Source: Pseudomonas campi (GTDB taxonomy: Bacteria; Pseudomonadota; Gammaproteobacteria; Pseudomonadales; Pseudomonadaceae). From it: a DNA stretch of 64,000 nt. Each line of letters opens with the position of its first letter. Positions within the stretch are counted from its first letter, which is position 1. The notes under the pieces were generated by a model that was not told the DNA's origin, ran no database searches, and worked only from the letters and a program-made list of their open reading frames with translations. A program made the translations under genes and the position numbers. Where the stretch lies: positions 2,914,001 through 2,978,000 of the forward strand of contig NZ_CP053697.2 in NCBI RefSeq assembly GCF_013200955.2. Direction: 5' to 3'. This document shows positions 41,414 to 50,865 of this stretch, piece after piece.

Positions 41414-43570
41414 TTGACCACCATGGAACGGAAGCCTTCCGACGACCAGCGGCAAAGTCACGATGACCCGCTGCTGGATGGATTACTGATTCTCTGCAAC
41501 CTGCATGATTGCTCCGCCAGCCGGGCCAGCCTTACCGCCGGCCTGCCCATGCCGGAACAACGCCTGAGCGCTGAACTCCTGCCACGTGCAGCAGCACGGG
41601 CCGGCCTGCAAGGGCGCATATTGCGCCGTGACCTCACCGCCATCTCACCGCTCAACCTTCCCGTACTGCTATTGCTGAAAGACGGCCGCAGTGCCGTGCT
41701 ACGCAAGTTCGGCCCCAAGAACCAGCTACTGATCCTGCCGTGCGAAGCAGAAGGCGGCGAGCAATGGGTCAGCCGGGAACACCTGCTGCTGGAGTATTCC
41801 GGTCAGGCTTTCTTCGCCCGGCCGCGGCATGAACTGGAAGATGTCCGCACACCGCTGGTACCGCGCATAGACGCCTGGTTTCGCGACACCCTCAAACTGT
41901 CACGCTGGCTGTATACCGACGCGGTGCTCGCCAGCCTGCTGATCAACCTGCTGGGCTTGATGGTGCCGCTGTTCGTCATGCAAACCTATGACCGCGTGGT
42001 GCCCAACCAGGCCACGTCGACTCTGTGGGTGCTGGTCATCGGCCTGTTCATCGGCAGCGGTTTCGAACTGCTGCTGCGCGTACTGCGGGCGCATCTACTC
42101 GATATTGCCGGCAAGAAGACCGACGTGGTGCTATCCGCCACCCTGTTCGAGCGCATCACCGGCATGTCGATGAAGGCACGACCAGCCACCATCGGCGGGT
42201 TTGCCCAGAGCATCCACGACTTCCAGGGCCTGCGCGAATTCCTTACCGCCGTCACCCTGACCAGCCTGATCGACCTGCCCTTCTCCATCCTCATGATCGT
42301 GGTCATTGGCCTGCTGGGGGGGTGGCTGGTGGTCATTCCCCTGCTGGCCTTCCCGATTACTGCCATTTTCGCCCTGGTGATCCAGTCGCGCCTGCGTGAC
42401 ACCGTACAGAAAAGTCTCGCCTTGGGCGCCGAGCGCCAGGCGCTACTGATCGAGACCCTCAGCGGCCTGGAAACCCTCAAGGCCTGCAGCGCCGAAAGCG
42501 AGCGTCAGCATCACTGGGAAAAAACCCATGGCGCCCTCACCCGCCTGGATAACCACAGTCGCTTCCTCGCGTCACTGGCCACCAACGGCACCATGTTCTT
42601 CCAGCAGTTCGCCGGCATGGCCACCATAGTCTCCGGGGTCTACATCATCATCGCCGGGCACCTCAGCGTGGGGGCTCTGGTGGCCTGCTACATGCTCGGC
42701 AGCCGCGTACTCGCCCCCTTAGGGCAAATCGCCGGGCTGATCACCCGCTACCAGCAAGCACGCCTGACCATGACCAGCACGGATGCGCTGATGGCTTTGC
42801 CGCAGGAACGCGAGGCCAAGCAGCGCCCACTGGAACGTACCCATCTGAAAGGCGCACTCGATATACGCCAGGTCAGCTTCAGCTATCCGGGCCAGAGCAC
42901 CCCGGCCCTGATCAAAGTCAGCCTGCGCATGAATGCCGGCGAGCGAATCGGCATCATCGGCCGTAGCGGCTCGGGCAAAAGCACGCTGGCACGGCTGGTG
43001 ATGAACTTCTACAGCCCGGACGAAGGCCAGATTCTTCTCGACGGCCTCGATCTGCGCCAGCTGGATGTCGCCGACCTGCGCCACCAGATCGGCTATGTCG
43101 CCCACGACCTGCCCCTGTTATCGGGCAGCTTGCGCGACAATCTGACGTTGGGCGCCCGCTATGTCAGTGATACGCGCATGCTCGAAGTGGCAGAAATGAC
43201 CGGGGTTTCCGAACTGGCCCGGCAACACCCGCAAGGTTTCGATCGCCCGGTGGGGGAGCGCGGCCAGCTGCTTTCCAGCGGCCAGCGCCAGGCCGTATTG
43301 CTGGCCAGGGCCCTGCTGCTCGACCCACCCATTCTGCTGTTCGACGAGCCGACCAGCGCCATGGACAACACCAGCGAAGACATCCTGCGCAACCGCCTGC
43401 ACAGCCTGGCGCAGGGCAAGACCGTACTGCTGATCACCCACCGCGCCTCGATGCTCAGCATGGTCGATCGCCTGGTGGTGCTCGACAATGGCCATGTCGT
43501 CGCCGATGGCCCTAAAGAAGCGGTGATCGAGGCCCTGCGCAAGGGTCGCGTCGGCCCGGCGGCGGTATAA
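41414..43570 (+). CDS. lapB: Type I secretion ABC transporter LapB
   Basis: 718-residue inner-membrane ATPase/permease. Order: C39-peptidase-like domain (about 15-140), probably non-catalytic; six-helix transmembrane domain (about 155-440); and ATP-binding domain with Walker A GRSGSGKST, signature LSSGQRQ (one change from LSGGQ), Walker B ILLFDEP and H-loop LLITHR. Start choice: AGGAG at 41401-41405 has eight bases to the TTG at 41414. A GTG at 41408 is too close and an ATG at 41423 rather far, so all three remain possible. It has a paralogue cut by the left edge of the window. Confidence 0.93.
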   Translation: MTTMERKPSDDQRQSHDDPLLDGLLILCNLHDCSASRASLTAGLPMPEQRLSAELLPRAAARAGLQGRILRRDLTAISPLNLPVLLLLKDGRSAVLRKFGPKNQLLILPCEAEGGEQWVSREHLLLEYSGQAFFARPRHELEDVRTPLVPRIDAWFRDTLKLSRWLYTDAVLASLLINLLGLMVPLFVMQTYDRVVPNQATSTLWVLVIGLFIGSGFELLLRVLRAHLLDIAGKKTDVVLSATLFERITGMSMKARPATIGGFAQSIHDFQGLREFLTAVTLTSLIDLPFSILMIVVIGLLGGWLVVIPLLAFPITAIFALVIQSRLRDTVQKSLALGAERQALLIETLSGLETLKACSAESERQHHWEKTHGALTRLDNHSRFLASLATNGTMFFQQFAGMATIVSGVYIIIAGHLSVGALVACYMLGSRVLAPLGQIAGLITRYQQARLTMTSTDALMALPQEREAKQRPLERTHLKGALDIRQVSFSYPGQSTPALIKVSLRMNAGERIGIIGRSGSGKSTLARLVMNFYSPDEGQILLDGLDLRQLDVADLRHQIGYVAHDLPLLSGSLRDNLTLGARYVSDTRMLEVAEMTGVSELARQHPQGFDRPVGERGQLLSSGQRQAVLLARALLLDPPILLFDEPTSAMDNTSEDILRNRLHSLAQGKTVLLITHRASMLSMVDRLVVLDNGHVVADGPKEAVIEALRKGRVGPAAV

Positions 43571-43596
43571 AGCGCGCCACCCTGTGGAGGTCGTGC

Positions 43597-44955
43597 ATGG
43601 AACTGACTCAATCGATCCGCGATTACTTCGGCAGCCTGCAGAAACACAAGCAGGACACCGAGTTCATGCCCGAAGTAGACGGTGCCATTCTGGAAGACTC
43701 GCCCTGGCTGGCCCGGGCCACGGTGTGGTCGGTCAGTGCCTGCCTGCTGGTGGCGCTGATCTGGGCCAAGTTCGCCGTACTGGAGGAAGTCACCACCGGC
43801 GAAGGCAAAGCCATTCCGTCCAGCAAGATACAGGTCATCCAGAACCTGGAAGGCGGCATCGTCACCGAGATTTTCGTGCGCGAAGGCCAGGTGGTGAACA
43901 AGGGCGATACCCTGCTGCGTCTCGACGACACCCGCTTTCTTTCCAACCGTGGCGAGAGCGAAGCCGATCGCATGGCCCTGGTCGCTCGCGTGGAGCGCCT
44001 CAGCGCCGAAGCCGAAGGACGCCCACTGGCATTGCCCGAGGAGCTGGTGAAACAAGCCCCGCAACTGGTCGAAGACGAAATGGCGCTGTATGGCGCGCGC
44101 CAGCAACGCCTGCACAGCGAGCAGAACACCCTGCGCGAACAGCTGCAGCAAAAGACCCAGGAACTCGCCGAATTTCGCGCCAAGTCCCAGCAATACCGTT
44201 CCAGCCTGGGGCTGCTCCAGCAGGAGCTGAACATGTCGCAGCCACTGGTGGAAACCGGGGCGATCTCCCAGGTGGAAATCCTCCGCCTGCGCCGTAGCGC
44301 CGTCGAGGTGCGCGGCTCCCTGGATGCAACCAACCTGGCCATCCCGCGCGCCGAGTCGGCCATCGAGGAGATCAAGAGCCGCATTGAGGAATCCGAGCTG
44401 GCCTTTCGCTCGGATGCCTTCAAGGAACTCAACGAGATGCGCACCGAGCTGAAGAAGATCACCTCTACCAGCGTGGCCATCGATGACCGGGTAACCCGCA
44501 CCACCGTGGTATCCCCCGTGTACGGCATCATCAAGCTGCTCAAGGTCAACACCATTGGCGGCGTGGTCCAGCCGGGTGATGCCATGGTCGAAGTGGTACC
44601 GCTGGAAGACAACCTGCTGATCGAGGCCAAGGTACGCCCGCAGGATGTGGCCTTCCTCCACCCCGGCCAGAAGGCCATGGTCAAGTTCACCGCCTACGAC
44701 TACACCATCTATGGTGGACTGAAGGCCAAACTGGAACTGATCAGCGCCGACACCATCACCGACGAGGAAGGCAACAGCTTCTACCTGATCCAGGTACGCA
44801 CCGACCAGAGTCACCTGGGCACCAAGGAACACCCCCTGCTGATCATTCCAGGCATGGTGGCCACCGTCGACATCATCACCGGCGAGAAGAGCGTGCTGGA
44901 TTACCTGCTCAAGCCCGTGCTCAAAGCCCGCTCGGAAGCGCTGCGCGAACGGTGA
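43597..44955 (+). CDS. lapC: HlyD-family membrane fusion protein LapC
   Basis: 452-residue periplasmic adaptor linking LapB to LapE. One N-terminal TM helix (VWSVSACLLVALIWAKFAVL, about 45-65), then a biotinyl-lipoyl half (IQNLEGGIVTEIFVREGQVV), a long coiled-coil hairpin (about 120-285) and the HlyD beta-barrel (YGIIKLLKVNTIGGVVQPGD). GGAGG precedes the ATG, 26 bases after lapB. A REP pair follows the stop. Confidence 0.94.
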   Translation: MELTQSIRDYFGSLQKHKQDTEFMPEVDGAILEDSPWLARATVWSVSACLLVALIWAKFAVLEEVTTGEGKAIPSSKIQVIQNLEGGIVTEIFVREGQVVNKGDTLLRLDDTRFLSNRGESEADRMALVARVERLSAEAEGRPLALPEELVKQAPQLVEDEMALYGARQQRLHSEQNTLREQLQQKTQELAEFRAKSQQYRSSLGLLQQELNMSQPLVETGAISQVEILRLRRSAVEVRGSLDATNLAIPRAESAIEEIKSRIEESELAFRSDAFKELNEMRTELKKITSTSVAIDDRVTRTTVVSPVYGIIKLLKVNTIGGVVQPGDAMVEVVPLEDNLLIEAKVRPQDVAFLHPGQKAMVKFTAYDYTIYGGLKAKLELISADTITDEEGNSFYLIQVRTDQSHLGTKEHPLLIIPGMVATVDIITGEKSVLDYLLKPVLKARSEALRER

Positions 44956-44963
44956 GCAATGCT

Positions 44964-45031
44964 GTAGCCCGGATGCAATCCGGGACCCTGCCGAACTGAA
45001 CACGAAAACGCCCGGACTACATCCGGGCTAC
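44964..45031. repeat. Inverted REP pair between lapC and the DTW gene
   Basis: Unit GTAGCCCGGATGCAATCC at 44964 and its inverted partner ending CATCCGGGCTAC at 45031 form a typical BIME-like pair between convergent genes. The stop codon of the DTW gene (45028-45030) lies inside the second unit. Confidence 0.85.
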
Positions 45032-45627
45032 GACTTCTGGTGATTGCGCAGAAAAGTTTCCTCTCCCATCGCTGCAATCTGCCCCTCAATCAGTGCCTCG
45101 AACGGTCGCAGCAGCTCATCGAAACAGGCCGGTTCTTCCTGCAGGTTCAGGGCCACAGTGATTGCCTCGATCGTGGCCAGCGCCCCCTCCCCCGGCGCCT
45201 TGCGCAGGCGATAGCGTGACTGCAGGCCCGCCGGCAAACAGACCCGTGGCAGCTCAGCCAGCAGCGGATTCAGATGCAATAGTTTGCGTGCCTTGCGCCA
45301 GGTGCCATCGGGCACCACCAGCAATAGCGGGCGATCATCCTTCGGCACGCTGGCCAACGGCAGCTCCTGCGCCTCTTCCCCGGGGAACAACAGGCAGGCG
45401 CGATACTCACTGCTCAGCCACTGCTGCAGATCGGCAAACACCTCGCCCACCTTGAGTTCGGCATTCATCAGCCCCAATGCCGCCAACCTAGCGGTGTTGA
45501 GGGCATGCGCCACCTCGTCCGGATGCTGCAAGATCAACACCCGTGTACGGCTTGGCAGGCTCGGAATCAGGTGACACAGGCAATGGTTCTGCGGTCGAAC
45601 ACAACGCTCGCAGCGGGGTCGGGACAT
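45028..45627 (-). CDS. DTW-domain tRNA-uridine aminocarboxypropyltransferase
   Basis: 199-residue enzyme expected to transfer the aminocarboxypropyl group of S-adenosylmethionine to a tRNA uridine (acp3U). Zinc-type cysteines CERCVRPQNHCLCH are at the N-terminus, and the family motif D(G)TW appears as VVPDGTWRKARKLL, followed by a basic RYRLRKAP segment. It resembles E. coli YfiP/TapT. AAGGAG lies before the ATG at 45627. The gene is convergent with lapC and has no functional link to it. Confidence 0.88.
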   Translation of the reverse strand: MSRPRCERCVRPQNHCLCHLIPSLPSRTRVLILQHPDEVAHALNTARLAALGLMNAELKVGEVFADLQQWLSSEYRACLLFPGEEAQELPLASVPKDDRPLLLVVPDGTWRKARKLLHLNPLLAELPRVCLPAGLQSRYRLRKAPGEGALATIEAITVALNLQEEPACFDELLRPFEALIEGQIAAMGEETFLRNHQKS

Positions 45628-45813
45628 ACGGACACTCCTTGGGCCGCGCAGTGTGCCATAGCCGCTTCAGCCAACGCAGTCGTAGCACGGCGGCCGTTGG
45701 CCAGCCGCGCGGCGAAATCTATTCAGCGTGGCAAAAGCGGCGAGCCTGAACCCATAACGCTCAGCCTGCGCCTCAGCCACGGGTTATTGGCAAACAACAC
45801 AATTGCGCAGCTG

Positions 45814-45841
45814 AAAAAACAAAACCCGGCCGGTGCCGGGT
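45814..45841 (-). terminator. Intrinsic terminator after aer
   Basis: On the minus strand a 7-base stem ACCCGGC/GCCGGGT (45824-45841) with a 4-base loop is followed by TTTTGTTTTTT, 25 bases after the aer stop. Confidence 0.88.
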
Positions 45842-45865
45842 CTTGTCGTCTGACACCTATCTGGT

Positions 45866-47431
45866 TCAGCGGTTAAAGCGTTCCGCCAGGCTGTGCAGGT
45901 ACTCGGCCATCTGCTCCAGCTCCCGTCCAATCGTTGCCCCCTGCTGCGCCTGGCCGGCGCTGTGATCGGAGAGCTGGGCAATGCGGGTAATCTGCCGGCT
46001 GATGTCCTCGGCAACATGGCTCTGCTGTTCCGAAGCAGCGGCCATCTGCTGGCTCATGCCGGTGATGCGGGTCACCGCCGTGCTGATACCCACCAGCGCC
46101 TCACGCACTTCTTCGACGCTTTGCACGCTCTCGCGCGAAATCGCCTCGCCCCTGCCGGCGGTTTGCACCGCCCGCTCCGCCCCACTGCGCAGGGAAGCAA
46201 TGATCTGGTGGATCTGTTCCGTGGATTCACGAGTACGCCCAGCCAAGGCCCGCACCTCATCGGCCACCACGGCAAAGCCTCGGCCCTGCTCACCTGCTCG
46301 CGCCGCCTCGATCGCCGCGTTGAGGGCCAACAGATTGGTCTGTTCCGCGATTGAGGTGATGACGTCAGCCACACTGCCAATCGATTGGGTGGAGCTGGCT
46401 AGGTCATTCACTGCCTGGCCGATTTCCTGCACGGCACCCGCCATATGCTGCATGGCCTGCAGGCTGCTATCGGCAAGATGACGGCCCTGCTGCGCCAGAC
46501 GGTCTGCCTCTTCGGCGGCATGCGAGGTGTTCTGCACGTTGTGCGTCACTTCCTGAATGGTGGCCGCCATCTGGTTGATCGCCGTCGCCGACTGGTCCGT
46601 CTCGCTGCGCTGCTGATCCAGCAGTTCGGCGCCGGAGCGCGACAGCTCGGCGGATTGTGCAGCGCGCTTGCGCACGCTCTCGCCAGCATCTTCCAGGCGG
46701 GTCAGGGCGGTCTGCAGACGCGCCTCCTCGCTGATCATGGCCATGTCGAGCAGTGCTTGGGCGCCGCGATTGTCGCTATAGGTCAGGGCGACCAGGGCAC
46801 TGGTGAAGGCCTTGGGGTGCTCGGCCAGGGTGTTGCGAATCAGCTGGCGCTTGCTGTACAGCTGGTAAGAGCCGAGACCGAACATCACCACGAAGATGAA
46901 TAGAAGCAGCCAGAAACCGCTCAGCACCGAATGGCCCGCCAGAATGACCAGGCCGGCCAGAATCAGCGGCCAGGAGCGCAACAGGTCATAGGTCAGGTAT
47001 TCCAGGTTGGGCACAGGCGGCTTGCCGGCACGCAAACGCGCATAGAGATTCTCGGCGCGCCTCTTTTGCTCTTCAGTGGGCACCGAGCGAACCGACTCAT
47101 AACCGGACATTTTGCCGTTCTCGTAGACCGGCGTGACATAGGCGCTGACCCAGTAGTAATCGCCATTCTTCGAGCGATTCTTGACCACGCCCATCCAGGG
47201 CTTGCCTTGCTTGATGGTTTCCCACATGTGGGCAAATACCGGGGGCGGCATGTCCGGATGGCGCACCATGTTATGCGGCTGGCCGATCAGCTCTTCGCGG
47301 GAAAACCCACTGATCTCGACAAAGGCGTCGTTGCAATAAGTGATATTGCTGTTCAGGTCGGTCGTTGAAATAAGGCGTTCGGCCGCAGGAAAGGTTCTTT
47401 CCCGCTGGGATACAGGGAGATTTTGACGCAT
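45866..47431 (-). CDS. aer: Aerotaxis receptor Aer (PAS methyl-accepting chemotaxis protein)
   Basis: 521-residue chemoreceptor, the length I recall for P. aeruginosa Aer. The N-terminal PAS domain (about 15-120: [35 protein letters not shown]) should bind FAD. A membrane hairpin follows (about 165-205, [20 protein letters not shown]), then a cytoplasmic signalling domain with the conserved hairpin tip [20 protein letters not shown]. It senses redox or oxygen changes and signals through CheA/CheW. The ATG at 47431 has AAGGA at a proper distance; the open frame to 47512 is rejected. A terminator follows. Confidence 0.95.
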   Translation of the reverse strand: MRQNLPVSQRERTFPAAERLISTTDLNSNITYCNDAFVEISGFSREELIGQPHNMVRHPDMPPPVFAHMWETIKQGKPWMGVVKNRSKNGDYYWVSAYVTPVYENGKMSGYESVRSVPTEEQKRRAENLYARLRAGKPPVPNLEYLTYDLLRSWPLILAGLVILAGHSVLSGFWLLLFIFVVMFGLGSYQLYSKRQLIRNTLAEHPKAFTSALVALTYSDNRGAQALLDMAMISEEARLQTALTRLEDAGESVRKRAAQSAELSRSGAELLDQQRSETDQSATAINQMAATIQEVTHNVQNTSHAAEEADRLAQQGRHLADSSLQAMQHMAGAVQEIGQAVNDLASSTQSIGSVADVITSIAEQTNLLALNAAIEAARAGEQGRGFAVVADEVRALAGRTRESTEQIHQIIASLRSGAERAVQTAGRGEAISRESVQSVEEVREALVGISTAVTRITGMSQQMAAASEQQSHVAEDISRQITRIAQLSDHSAGQAQQGATIGRELEQMAEYLHSLAERFNR

Positions 47432-47648
47432 GGGGATCATCCTTGGACAAGGTTGACGGTGGACTTCCAGCTCACACAAATAGGGTCTAGCACAGCCGTG
47501 CAAAAACACCATTTAAAGTGTGCCATTAGCCCAACATCACCCGAGCCATGCCCCACACCACAGGCAAGCCATTACTCTCTGCCAGGCAGAGGGCAACGGG
47601 CCTCGAACAGGTAGGTCTTGCGCCTACCGGTCTACTCGCGTTCTAGCG

Positions 47649-47777
47649 TCAATGCGTGGATTTGCGCGGGTCGCGCGGCGGCTCTCTACGCACCGGGATC
47701 GGCTGCATGCGTGGCGGCTCGATCAGGCCCAGCACGGTGAGAAACTGGCGAACAGCATTGTGCAATCGGGCTTTCAT
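47649..47777 (-). CDS. 42-residue basic small protein, hypothetical
   Basis: Starts MKARLHNAVRQFLTVLGLIE and ends in a Pro/Arg-rich tail (IPVRREPPRDPRKSTH). The ATG at 47777 has AGGAGG seven bases upstream, which is strong support for translation. It lies between aceK and aer on the same strand. No known family; a short amphipathic helix followed by a disordered basic tail is all that can be said. Confidence 0.6.
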   Translation of the reverse strand: MKARLHNAVRQFLTVLGLIEPPRMQPIPVRREPPRDPRKSTH

Positions 47778-47889
47778 GCGACGTCCTCCTGCCGTGAACA
47801 AAGCGGTAGGGCTGCAACTGCAGCCACTACCTTTGAGCATAGGCTAGCTCGCGCCAGGACGAGGTAACTTGTCGCAGATCAGCGCCGCC

Positions 47890-49623
47890 TCACTGAATGC
47901 TGTCGGCGAACTCCTTGCGCCGATAGGGGAACACATCGATCACCTTGCCAGCGCGAATCGCTTCCTGCAGGCCCTTCCAGTAGTCCGCGTCGTACAGGTC
48001 GCCATGCAACTGGCTGAACAGCCGACGCTGGCCGATATCGGCGAACAGGAACGGCGGGAATTCCTCGGGGAATACATCCAGCGGCGCCACCGAATACCAG
48101 GGCTCGGAGGCCATCTCGTCTTCCGGATAACGCGGCGGCGGAATACGCCGAAAGTTGGCCTCGGTCAGGTAGCAGATCTCGTCGTAGTCGTAGAACACCA
48201 CCCGGCCATGACGAGTCACGCCGAAGTTCTTCAGCAGCATGTCGCCGGGGAAAATATTCGCCGCTGCCAGCTGCTTGATGGCCAGGCCGTAGTCTTCCAG
48301 CGCCTCGCGCACCTGGGCCTCGTTGGCATGTTCCAGGTAGATGTTCAGCGGGGTCATGCGCCGCTCGGTCCAGCAGTGGCGGATCAGCACGGTATCGCCG
48401 TTTTCGATCTCCACCGTGGACGGTGCCACGTCCAGCAGTTCGGCCAGGCACTCGGGATCGAACTTGGCCTTGGGGAAACGGAAGTCGGCGAACTCCTGGG
48501 TATCGGCCATGCGCCCGACCCGGTCGACGCTCTTCACCAGGCGGTACTTCTCGATCACCGTGGCGCGGTCGACGTTCTTCGACGGCGAGAAGCGGTCCTT
48601 GATGATCTTGAACACCGTATTGAAGCCCGGCAGGGTGAACACGCTCATGACCATGCCGCGCACGCCCGGCGCCATGATGAACTTGTCATCGGTGCTGGCC
48701 AGGTGATTGATCAACGAGCGATAGAACTCCGACTTGCCGTGTTTGTAGAAACCGATTGAGGTGTACAGCTCGGCGATGTGCTTGCCCGGCAGGATGCGTT
48801 TGAGGAAGCCGATGAACTCCGCCGGAATCTCCACCCGCACCATGAAGTAGGAACGGGTGAAGGAGAAGATGATCGAGACTTCCGCCTCGTCGGTGATCAA
48901 GGTGTCGATCTGGATGCCCTGCCCCTCGCGGTGCAGCAAGGGGATGACCAGCGGCCACTGCTCGTCGCGGGTGAAGATGCGCCCGACCAGGTAGGCGCCC
49001 TTGTTGCGGTACAGGGTGAAGGAAAACAGCTCGATGCACAGCTCCGGGTCCTTGCACACCCAGTCCGGCAGGTTATTGCGCAGCTGCCCTTCCAGGCGGT
49101 TGATATCGCGTTCGAGGTTCTCGAAGCCGACGCTGAAGCGGTAGTCACTGAACACCGCATGCAAGGCCTGCTGCAGATTGCCCTGCGGCTTGTAGCTGCG
49201 CGTTTGCGGGGCGCTGGTCTGCGGACGCAGGGACGGCCGCGTGGTGTGAATGAACATGCAGCCATCGCTGATCTGGTCATGGCTGAACAGGCCGCAGAAG
49301 ATCGAGTTGAACCAGGTTTCCGCCAACTCATCGTCGAAACGCTGGTCAATCAGCGTGATGTAGGCGCTTTTCACCAGGGGCCACAGTTCAACATCCAGCA
49401 GGAATTCGTCGCTGAAGCTGGCCCGCAGACGCTCACCCACTTCGCTGACTTTCTCTTCGTAGAGGTTGATCCGCGCAGCCGAAGCGGCCTGCGCCTCCTG
49501 CCACAGCGCCTGCTCGAAGCGCGCGCGGGCGCCATTGGTGATCTCACGGAAATGCTCGCGATAGTCGTCGAAGCCGTCGAGGATCAGGCGGGCGATATCT
49601 GCGGCTGGCCGTTGCTGCGCCAT
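47890..49623 (-). CDS. aceK: Isocitrate dehydrogenase kinase/phosphatase AceK
   Basis: 577-residue bifunctional enzyme that phosphorylates isocitrate dehydrogenase to divert carbon into the glyoxylate bypass, and dephosphorylates it. Family segments: [13 protein letters not shown], the nucleotide-binding loop [35 protein letters not shown], and [20 protein letters not shown] with [17 protein letters not shown] for the catalytic site. The length is normal. It is not next to aceA/aceB in this window. A MITE-like element lies about 80 bases upstream of the ATG and may affect its promoter. Confidence 0.97.
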   Translation of the reverse strand: MAQQRPAADIARLILDGFDDYREHFREITNGARARFEQALWQEAQAASAARINLYEEKVSEVGERLRASFSDEFLLDVELWPLVKSAYITLIDQRFDDELAETWFNSIFCGLFSHDQISDGCMFIHTTRPSLRPQTSAPQTRSYKPQGNLQQALHAVFSDYRFSVGFENLERDINRLEGQLRNNLPDWVCKDPELCIELFSFTLYRNKGAYLVGRIFTRDEQWPLVIPLLHREGQGIQIDTLITDEAEVSIIFSFTRSYFMVRVEIPAEFIGFLKRILPGKHIAELYTSIGFYKHGKSEFYRSLINHLASTDDKFIMAPGVRGMVMSVFTLPGFNTVFKIIKDRFSPSKNVDRATVIEKYRLVKSVDRVGRMADTQEFADFRFPKAKFDPECLAELLDVAPSTVEIENGDTVLIRHCWTERRMTPLNIYLEHANEAQVREALEDYGLAIKQLAAANIFPGDMLLKNFGVTRHGRVVFYDYDEICYLTEANFRRIPPPRYPEDEMASEPWYSVAPLDVFPEEFPPFLFADIGQRRLFSQLHGDLYDADYWKGLQEAIRAGKVIDVFPYRRKEFADSIQ

Positions 49624-49700
49624 GGGAAAGCCTCTGCTGCGTTTGCGGAAACGCGAGCTTAGCCAGAGCCGCGCGCCAGGGAAAGCCACAAACCACTCCC

Positions 49701-49969
49701 TAGGGTCTGTTCCCGTTTCGTTCACGGCCGCGACGGAGCCTGTTTTTGCGCGGGGCTAGGCGCGAGACGCGAGGTTTGGTCGTCCAAATGAGCCGTCGAG
49801 TAACGACGTCACGCGCGAAAACAGGCCCGTCCCTTCGGGTTGCGCGCAAAATCGCGCCATGCGTCGTTGCGGGACTTACCAAGGGAATGCCATTGCCTGC
49901 GTCCCGCTCCTAGCCTGGCGCGATTTTGCGCAGCAACGCGGTTCGCGAACGAAACGGGAACAGACCCTA
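49701..49969. mobile_element. MITE-like element, copy 2, TA-flanked
   Basis: Same element as at 13240, same orientation, about 267 bp, with ends AGGGTCTGTTCCCGTTTCG and its inverted copy, and TA on both sides (49701-49702, 49968-49969). A few substitutions separate the copies, and at least one is compensated on the other arm (GCC to CCC at the left, GGC to GGG at the right). No transposase. Confidence 0.85.
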
Positions 49970-50006
49970 GCGCCTGGATTCGCCAGCCGAGACAAAGTCA
50001 TCGGGC

Positions 50007-50043
50007 AAAAAGAAGGCGGTGTCCGGGGAAGGGGCACCGCCTT
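50007..50043 (-). terminator. Intrinsic terminator of a small minus-strand transcript
   Basis: A 9-base stem AAGGCGGTG/CACCGCCTT (50013-50021 and 50035-50043) is followed on the minus strand by CTTTTTG. No annotated long gene ends here, which points to a short transcript from about 50283. Confidence 0.8.
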
Positions 50044-50135
50044 AAAGCACTGAAGAATTGAACCCTGGGCTCAGATCAGCAGCAGATAGACCGCCGAGCC
50101 GCCCGGCAAGCTGCCAGGTCGGTCAGATAAGACTG

Positions 50136-50255
50136 TTAGATCAGGACGTGGACCTCGATCAGGCGAGGGCGCGCAGCGCATCCACAGGGAATGGATGGCT
50201 GAAAAATCAGGAGAGGGGCCGCGCAAGGCGCAGGCGAGTGCAGCGAAGTCGACAT
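50136..50255 (-). CDS. 39-residue ORF inside a candidate dual-function small RNA
   Basis: Begins MSTSLHSPAPCAAPLLIF and ends LIEVHVLI; contains three cysteines. GGAAAGGA lies about five bases before the ATG at 50255, and a TAGAAT -10-like box lies at 50290-50295 on the minus strand. A strong terminator ends at about 50007, giving a transcript near 280 bases. Pseudomonas PhrS is a regulatory RNA with a short conserved ORF and similar layout; I cannot confirm identity and saw no ANR box at the expected place. It could also be a leader or a lone small protein. Confidence 0.5.
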   Translation of the reverse strand: MSTSLHSPAPCAAPLLIFQPSIPCGCAARPRLIEVHVLI

Positions 50256-50430
50256 GGCATCCTTTCCAGAGTCGTTCTTGAGGGTGGCGATTCTAAGCCC
50301 ATTACCCACTGCCGTGCCGAGGGAGATGGCCGGGCTGTGAGGCATTTCGAAAAAATGCCTGATCACTTTGCAGCGAGAAACCTGGGCCAATTGCGCGTTT
50401 CATGAGCCACACGCTCTACAAGTGGGTTTA

Positions 50431-50458
50431 CCAAATATTCGAATATCCATATATTTGG
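50431..50458. promoter_or_regulatory. Candidate ArsR operator
   Basis: CCAAATAT and ATATTTGG form an inverted repeat spanning 50431-50458, with an inner perfect palindrome ATATTCGAATAT at 50435-50446. The AT-rich site lies 27 bases before the arsR start, where autoregulating ArsR repressors bind. Confidence 0.7.
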
Positions 50459-50484
50459 CAAAACAGATATGAAGAATTCCTGCC

Positions 50485-50829
50485 ATGACTCCCACCCACG
50501 TCTTCAAATGCCTGGCCGATGACACCCGCGTGCGCCTGCTGCTGCTGGTCACCGGCGAAGGCGAGCTGTGCGTGTGCGAACTGACCTGCGCCCTGGACGA
50601 AAGCCAGCCGAAGATCTCCCGCCACCTGGCGCAACTGCGTACCTGCGGCCTGCTGGCCGATCGCCGCCAGGGCCAGTGGGTGTACTACCGCCTGCACCCC
50701 GAGTTGCCGGAATGGGTGCTGAGCATCCTGCGCACCACTCTGGAGGCCAACCGCGACTGGCTCAACCCTGTCACCCAGCGTCTGCACTGCATGGATGGCC
50801 GCCCCGCACGTGCCACGGCCTGCTGCTAG
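50485..50829 (+). CDS. arsR: Arsenic-responsive repressor ArsR
   Basis: 114-residue winged-helix repressor. The metalloid-binding motif ELCVCELTCALDES (Cys29 and Cys31) is followed by the recognition helix QPKISRHLAQLRTCGLL and a basic wing RRQGQWVYYRL. A terminal Cys-Cys pair is also present. Binding of arsenite should release it from the palindrome just upstream. It heads the arsR-GAPDH-arsJ group. Confidence 0.93.
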   Translation: MTPTHVFKCLADDTRVRLLLLVTGEGELCVCELTCALDESQPKISRHLAQLRTCGLLADRRQGQWVYYRLHPELPEWVLSILRTTLEANRDWLNPVTQRLHCMDGRPARATACC

Positions 50830-50865
50830 ATAACGCCCACATCAATCCCCTCAGGAAAATCCCAT

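Noticed and set aside
50136..50295. Firm naming of the small transcript as PhrS
   Set aside because: ORF length (39) and absence of an ANR box differ from what I recall of PhrS, and I cannot compare sequences here.
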